Source of the DNA: Artocarpus heterophyllus
Taxonomy: Eukaryota; Streptophyta; Magnoliopsida; Rosales; Moraceae
Reading direction: 5' to 3'
NCBI GenBank assembly: GCA_025403435.1
Contig: CM046340.1
Location: 26,415,710 to 26,479,709 of the forward strand
Length of the DNA stretch: 64,000 nucleotides
Positions 59,418-64,000 of the stretch are shown here, piece by piece. Made by a program: the position numbers and the translations under genes. Within the stretch, counting starts at the first letter, position 1. Each line of letters begins with the position of its first letter. The notes under the pieces were generated by a model. The model did not search any database, was not told where the DNA came from, and saw only the letters and a list, made by a program, of their open reading frames with translations.

Positions 59418-62162
59418 ATGCCAGTTTGGTTTCATGAGTCTAATAGTCGTAGGTTAGTTAGAAAAAGTTTAGAACCACTTTTCGTCTCTGTCGTGTCTTC
59501 AAATTCACCAAAAATGGCTAATGATGAAATTGTTCATAATGAAAATATTGTTAATCAACAAATCATCAATCCTGTTGTTCGCTCAATGAGAGATTATTTG
59601 CAACCACTCCGTGAATCCACTCCATCATGTTTGGTTTTTCCTCTCAATGCTCATCACTTTAGGTTTAAACCTGGAATGATCAACTTGCTTTCCAATTTTC
59701 ATGGCTTAGAATCTGAAAATCCATATCTGCACCTTAGAGAGTTTGAAGATGTTTGTGCTACCTTCACTGACTAAGAAGTCTCAAATGAAATTATTAAGCT
59801 TAAGCTTTTTCCTTTTTCTTTAAAAGACAAAGCTAAAACTTGGCTTACTTCTTTAAAACCTAGGTCAATAGTTACATGGCAAGAAATGTAAACTGAGTTT
59901 CTAAAAAAATTCTTTCCAACACAGAAGACCAATGCTTTGAAAAAACAAATTCAAAATTTTTCCCAAAATGCAAAAGAAGTTTATTTCCAAAGCTGGGAAC
60001 GATTTAAAGATTTGTTGAATTCTTGCCCACATCATGGTTTTGAAAAATGGCGTTACATTAGTTTTTTTTATGAAGGCTTAACTTCTGAAACTCGTCAATT
60101 TGTTGAAACAATGTGTAATGGAGAATTCCTTGATAAAGAACCTGATGAAGCGTTAGATTTCCTTGATAATTTGGCTGATAACTCTCAATACTGGCAACAT
60201 AGTAATTTTGAAGGCCCAATTAGATCTAATCTTGCTAATGCTCAAAGAGGTGTCCATCAACTTAGTCAAGAAAATGATCTAAGTGTTAGAATTGCATGTT
60301 TGACTAAAAAGATTGAAGCCATGGAACGAAGGAATGTCTAAGAACCCAAAATTGAAATTTTGTGCAGTGTTTGCCAAACTCTAGGACACTCAACTTCTGA
60401 ATGGCCAATTTTTAAGGAAGAGTCCTATGAACAGGTGAATTACACAAATCAATTGGACCCACCTAGAAAGCCATTTCCATCCCCACATTCTGACACATAC
60501 AATTCACAATGGAAAAACCATCCCAATTTCAGTTGGAGAAATGATCAACCACAACAGCAATATCAACCACCAACACCATTTCCACCACAAAACTCTCAAG
60601 GCCGTCCACCATTTCCATCGAATTCTCAAAATTTTCAAAGGCCTCCACAAAATTTTTCTGAAAATCTCCAATCTCGAGTCAAAACTCTTGAAGACACTTT
60701 GCAAACTTCCATTCAAGCTCAAAAATCATTCATTCAAAAACAAGAAGTTCATAACACTCGCACTTCTCAAGACATTCATGAAATTAAAGAATCCATTTCT
60801 AAACTCACTTCTTCCCTTCGCATTCAAGAAAAAGGAAAATTTTGTGCTCAACCTGTACATTATCTATCTGCAAATGAAATTGCCTCTTCCAGTTCACAGT
60901 CACACCAAGAAACTGTTAATTTTGTTACAACTCTTCGAAGTGGAAAAACTGTTGATAAAACTAATCTTTTAAAAGATCAGAAAGTTAATTCAACTTTGAA
61001 AAGTGGTGATCAAATTAATAGTGATAAGGGAAACTGTGAAAAAGAAAAGAGTGTTTCAAGAGAGAAATTTGTTCCAAAGATTCCATTTCCTCAAGCTTTG
61101 CTTTCAAAAGAGAAGTTTGACAAAAACGCTGAAATTTTTGAACTGTTCAAATAAGTCAAAATTAACATTCCACTTTTAGATGCAATCAAACAAGTCTCAT
61201 CTTGTGCTAAATTTTTGAAAGATTATTGTACGATTAAAAGAAAGCATAATGTGACTAAAACTGCATTTTTAGTTGAGAATGTTAGATTTATCATTCAACA
61301 TGATTTATCATTGAAATACAAAGATCCTGGTTGTCCCACAATTTCTTGCATCATCGGAAATACTCAAATTGAACATGCTTTGTTAGACCTTGGTGCTAGT
61401 GTCAACCTCTTACCTTATTCTGTTTATCAGCAATTAGGTCTAGGTGAACTAAAGCCAACTTCTGTCACACTTCAACTAGCTGATCGATCTGTAAAAATTC
61501 CAAGAGGTGTTGTCGAGGATGTATTAGTCCAAATTGATAAATTTTACTACCCAGTGGATTTCATTGTTTTGGATACAAAAACTGTCACAAATTCAAATGT
61601 TAAAATTCTTATCATTTTAGGTCGTCCATTTCTTGCAACTTCTAATTCTTTGATTAATTGTAGAAATAAAATACTAAAATTGTCTTTTGGAAATATGACC
61701 TCAGAGTTCAACGTTTTTAACATGGCACAATCACCCTCTGAAAAATGTGAAGTGAACTTTGTTGAGAGCAATACTTCAGGAACGTTTGTTGATCCCTTGG
61801 CTGATTTGGCTAATTCTTTTGATTCGAATGTTCCACCCAAAGTTGATAACCATCCTGTGAATATTTTTGACCAATCTCCTAAAGCTAAAAATTCAAATTT
61901 TGAAGCTGAATGTGAAAATGAAGTTTTTGGAGAAGAACCTGAGGATGTGGTGATGGGTGACACTATGGGTGACACTATGGATGACCTCATGTATGATCTC
62001 ATGGATGAAGAAGAATTTCAGCAAAGATTCTTTGCAACTGCTGGCAACTTAACTTTTTGGGAGTGCTATCTTTTGGGAAGGTTTAGAGCAACTCTTCCAA
62101 CAGTCATCAACATTGATGATTCTGACTTCGATCCTGAAACTGAAATCATAGTTATAGATTAA
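59418..62162 (+). pseudogene. gag-pro: Element B gag-protease frame ending in a natural-looking stop
   Basis: One frame runs from the ATG at 59418 (MPVWFHESNSRRL) to TAA at 62160. The Retrotrans_gag region (59700-60200) shows DKAKTWLTSL and SCPHHGFEKWRYISFFYEGL. A zinc-knuckle-like CSVCQTLGHSTSEW lacks its last Cys. A Pro/Gln-rich linker and a coiled-coil part (LESRVKTLEDTLQTS region, 60670-60830) follow. The retropepsin is typical of Athila: LLDLGASVNLLPYSVY (61381), LQLADRS, VDFIVLD, and ILGRPFLAT (61615). The active-site triplet reads D-L-G-A. An acidic tail with GDTMGDTMDD repeats ends in EIIVID. Only four stops interrupt it (59772, 59889, 60339, 61152) with no frameshift, in about 915 codons. 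No RT follows. Confidence 0.88.
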
Positions 62163-62251
62163 TGTTTGTATCGTATTTATGTTTTTGTATTTGTTTATTG
62201 TATCTTTATTTTCTTTGTTTTTCCTAAAAATCAGAAAAATAATTTCAAAGA

Positions 62252-62343
62252 TTCATTAAAATGGTAGAAATTATGGAGGTTATAATCAGCACGATTAGTT
62301 GGTATTTTTGTATCAACGGCCTCTAGAAACGCATTTTAATGAA
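62252..62343 (+). repeat. Stem-loop module in element B
   Basis: TTCATTAAAATG (62252-62263) is perfectly complementary to CATTTTAATGAA (62332-62343), with a 68-base loop containing GCCTCTAGAAACG. It is homologous to 28228-28345 in A. 62344-62550 is A-rich, without a gene. Confidence 0.8.
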
Positions 62344-62550
62344 ATGATTTTCAATGAATTTTTTTGAATTTTAGATCTTTGTAAAAAAAAAATAATAATT
62401 AAAAAAAATTGAAAAACTCAAAAAAAAAACACAAAAATATTTTCATTTCTGAGTAATCTGTTAGGTTACCTTTCTTTGGCCCATTTTAGTTTAGCCCATT
62501 ACTCTCGCATGCGTCTGAATAGTCTTTCACGTGTCTGAACAGAAGTCTAC

Positions 62551-62600
62551 CCCTTGTCTATAAAATCTGTTATTGTGCATCCAAGCTCAGAAATCTTTGT
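62551..62600 (+). promoter_or_regulatory. Putative internal promoter of the accessory cassette (B)
   Basis: TATAAAAT at 62559-62566, then TGTTATTGTGCATCCAAG and a long CT-rich leader (62590-62820). The layout equals 28566-28880 in A. Upstream CACGTGTCTGAACAG repeats in both copies. Confidence 0.62.
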
Positions 62601-62828
62601 TCTTTCTCTCTCTAAATTTCTTGTTCTCTCTCTCGAATTCTCTCTATCTTCTCACTAAAATTCCAAGAAATTCTTCAAAACTCTTTCAAAATTCTTCAAT
62701 CTTTCAGACACTTTTTCTAGAAAATCTTCAATCTCCTTTTCTTCTTCTTCCACAAAAATCTTCACAATCCTCTCTCGAACTCTCTCTTAAAGCTTTCAGT
62801 TCACTCTCAAGAATCTCAATTCCTCAAT

Positions 62829-63378
62829 GATGGATCCAAAATATGAGCACTTAAAGATTTCCCTTCACTTTCTCAAAGAGAGATCAGAAAGAAGTACAAA
62901 ACTAGAGTCACTCGTCTTTGGGTACTTTCATGTTTTAAGCTTCCTACTGATATTAAGATGTACATAGAAGATCTTGCTCATTCAAGTGATGTAAATAATG
63001 TAGGTTTGCCTGGTATGGGTACAAGTCTGTTGCTATAAAAAGAAGAGCTCGTCGTATGGAGTCAAAATGTCATAAATGTTCTCGTCAAACTTGTTCTGAA
63101 AAATGTCCCTCACCTGGTTTCATATCTAGAAATAGGGAAGATAAAATTCAGTTCTGTAAAAATGGTCTTAGGAATGAAAACTTAGAAGATCTCCTAGTTT
63201 TTCTTGAGTCCCATCCAAGTGGATATGTTTGGGGGGGCTATGAAACAACTCTGGCCTCAATTTCATGAAGAAAAAGAACGTCTTGGGAATCTGACGCTAA
63301 AAGACCCAACTATTCAATTTGCAAAAATGTTAGATGGAAAACAGACTCAAGATCCTTCTACTTCAGAACAAAGTCTGT
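62829..63378 (+). pseudogene. Accessory frame of element B with a Cys cluster
   Basis: ATGATGGATCC at 62826 opens it. Frame changes link a basic start (REIRKKYKTRVTRLW), DIKMYIEDLAHSSDV and GLPGMGTSLLL, a stop, then RRARRMESKCHKCSRQTCSEKCPSPGF (Cys pairs at 63066-63110), FCKNGLRNENLEDLL, and after another shift a KQLWPQFHEEKERLGNL block and KDPTIQFAKML near 63300-63340. It ends at a canonical donor GTAAGG (63378). I do not recognise the family. The Cys spacing could bind zinc. Its conservation between A and B, next to a LOG-like part in A, argues that it belongs to the same captured transcription unit. Confidence 0.6.
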
Positions 63379-64000
63379 AAGGTATTTTTCTTTGTTTCTC
63401 TATGCGTTTATCTTAAAAAAAATCATCATAAAAAAATAATAATAAAAAAAAATTTGAAAATTTATTCGAGATATGATCATAGTTTAATGAAAAATCATCA
63501 AAACGGCTGAGTAACGGAATTTCTAGAAACGCGTTTTGATGAACAAAAGTTTTCTTCAACTCATTCTCGAATAAAATTTCATCAACAAAAAGATTTTTAT
63601 TTTTGTGTGATCTATACAGTTGTTGTTTAATAATTGTGATTGTACCATTTATCTTATACTAATAATATCTTGACTTTTCTTCTTTTGTCAGATGCATAAT
63701 TTTATTCGATAGTTATCTTGTGTGTCGTGTAAGATAAGCTTTGCTTCGAATTTTAAAATCTAGTCCCATTTGTCAAAAGTTGTACAGTATAGTCTAGTTT
63801 GTCAAAAAGTTAATAGTGTTGTCAGGTACAAGTTGTCTGTAGGTGTGTCACATTTATCTGTCCTTGTCTGTCATCACAGCTGTCTTTATTTAATTTTACC
63901 CAACATTCTCTTTAGGTGTCTTTAAAATCTTTTCAGTTCTTAAGTTTTTCTAAGAGCAAATTTATAAGATAGAGTCAATAAAAAAAATAATAAAAAATAA
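63379..64000 (+). other. Intron-like sequence leading toward the expected LOG part of B
   Basis: Collinear with 29380-29975 of A (TACAGTTGTTG, GTCCCATTTGTCAAAAGTTGTACAG, TCTGTCATCACA). It contains a short stem-loop TCATCAAAACG/CGTTTTGATGA at 63495-63542. By alignment with A, the LOG-like start would fall a few bases past the window end. Confidence 0.6.

Larger units (their letters stand above)
56589..64000 (+). mobile_element. Element B: Athila/Tat-like gag-pro element with accessory cassette (partial)
   Basis: LTR TGATAAGACT..GAGACCA, tRNA-Asp PBS, a gag-protease frame, a stem-loop module, a promoter-like TATA and an accessory frame, then intron-like sequence up to the edge. It inserted into the copia 2 integrase (the flank AAGACATCC is copia text). 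No RT or integrase is found between protease and cassette. It is better preserved than A. Confidence 0.88.

Overview
This window is repeat-rich nuclear DNA of a flowering plant. It is AT-rich and made almost wholly of LTR retrotransposons (Ty3/gypsy and Ty1/copia) and CACTA (En/Spm) DNA transposons. Primer-binding sites match plant initiator tRNA-Met (TGGTATCAGAGC) or tRNA-Asp (TGGCGCCGTTGCCGGG), and transposon genes keep GT..AG introns. I see no ordinary host gene, rRNA, tRNA or CRISPR. The species cannot be named from the sequence alone.

Layout, left to right. 1-5983: 5' half of a minus-strand Ty3/gypsy element (G1) with an open reverse-transcriptase frame and a 3.0 kb LTR, sitting inside a copia LTR (5984-7510). 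7511-11510: end of a gypsy integrase and the 3' LTR of a second gypsy (G2). 11511-20140: a third gypsy (G3) with a perfect TGTTT target duplication that has lost most of pol. 20521-22569: 3' part of a CACTA element with a Ulp1-like protease remnant. 22570-24575: minisatellites and a possible LTR scrap. 24576-31640: element A, an Athila/Tat-like LTR element with a tRNA-Asp PBS. It has a gag remnant, no pol, and a downstream cassette encoding a LONELY GUY (LOG)-like cytokinin phosphoribohydrolase pseudogene. 31646-43373: copia 1, with target duplication GGTAC, carrying an inverted solo LTR in its 3' LTR. 43392-56588: copia 2, older and decayed, with a 7.7 kb CACTA element (44034-51751, duplication TTA) in its 5' LTR. 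56589-64000: element B, of the same family as A, inserted in the copia 2 integrase. B has a nearly complete gag-protease frame followed by the same accessory cassette and runs off the window just before its LOG part would begin.

Nesting gives an order of events. A is oldest on the right side. Copia 2 and copia 1 landed in A, the CACTA and B landed in copia 2, and a solo LTR landed in copia 1. On the left, G3 lies in G2, and G1 lies in a copia LTR that abuts G2.

Most interesting points: (1) the LOG-like gene inside a pol-less gag-pro retroelement family, with its own apparent promoter; (2) a run of stem-loops with palindromic CCTAGG loops in the copia leader, whose pairing is kept between two diverged copies; (3) short palindromic CGGCCTGCCG islands shared by unrelated gypsy and copia families; (4) a composite CACTA element with an internal end-like array and a G-run tract in an apparent leader intron.
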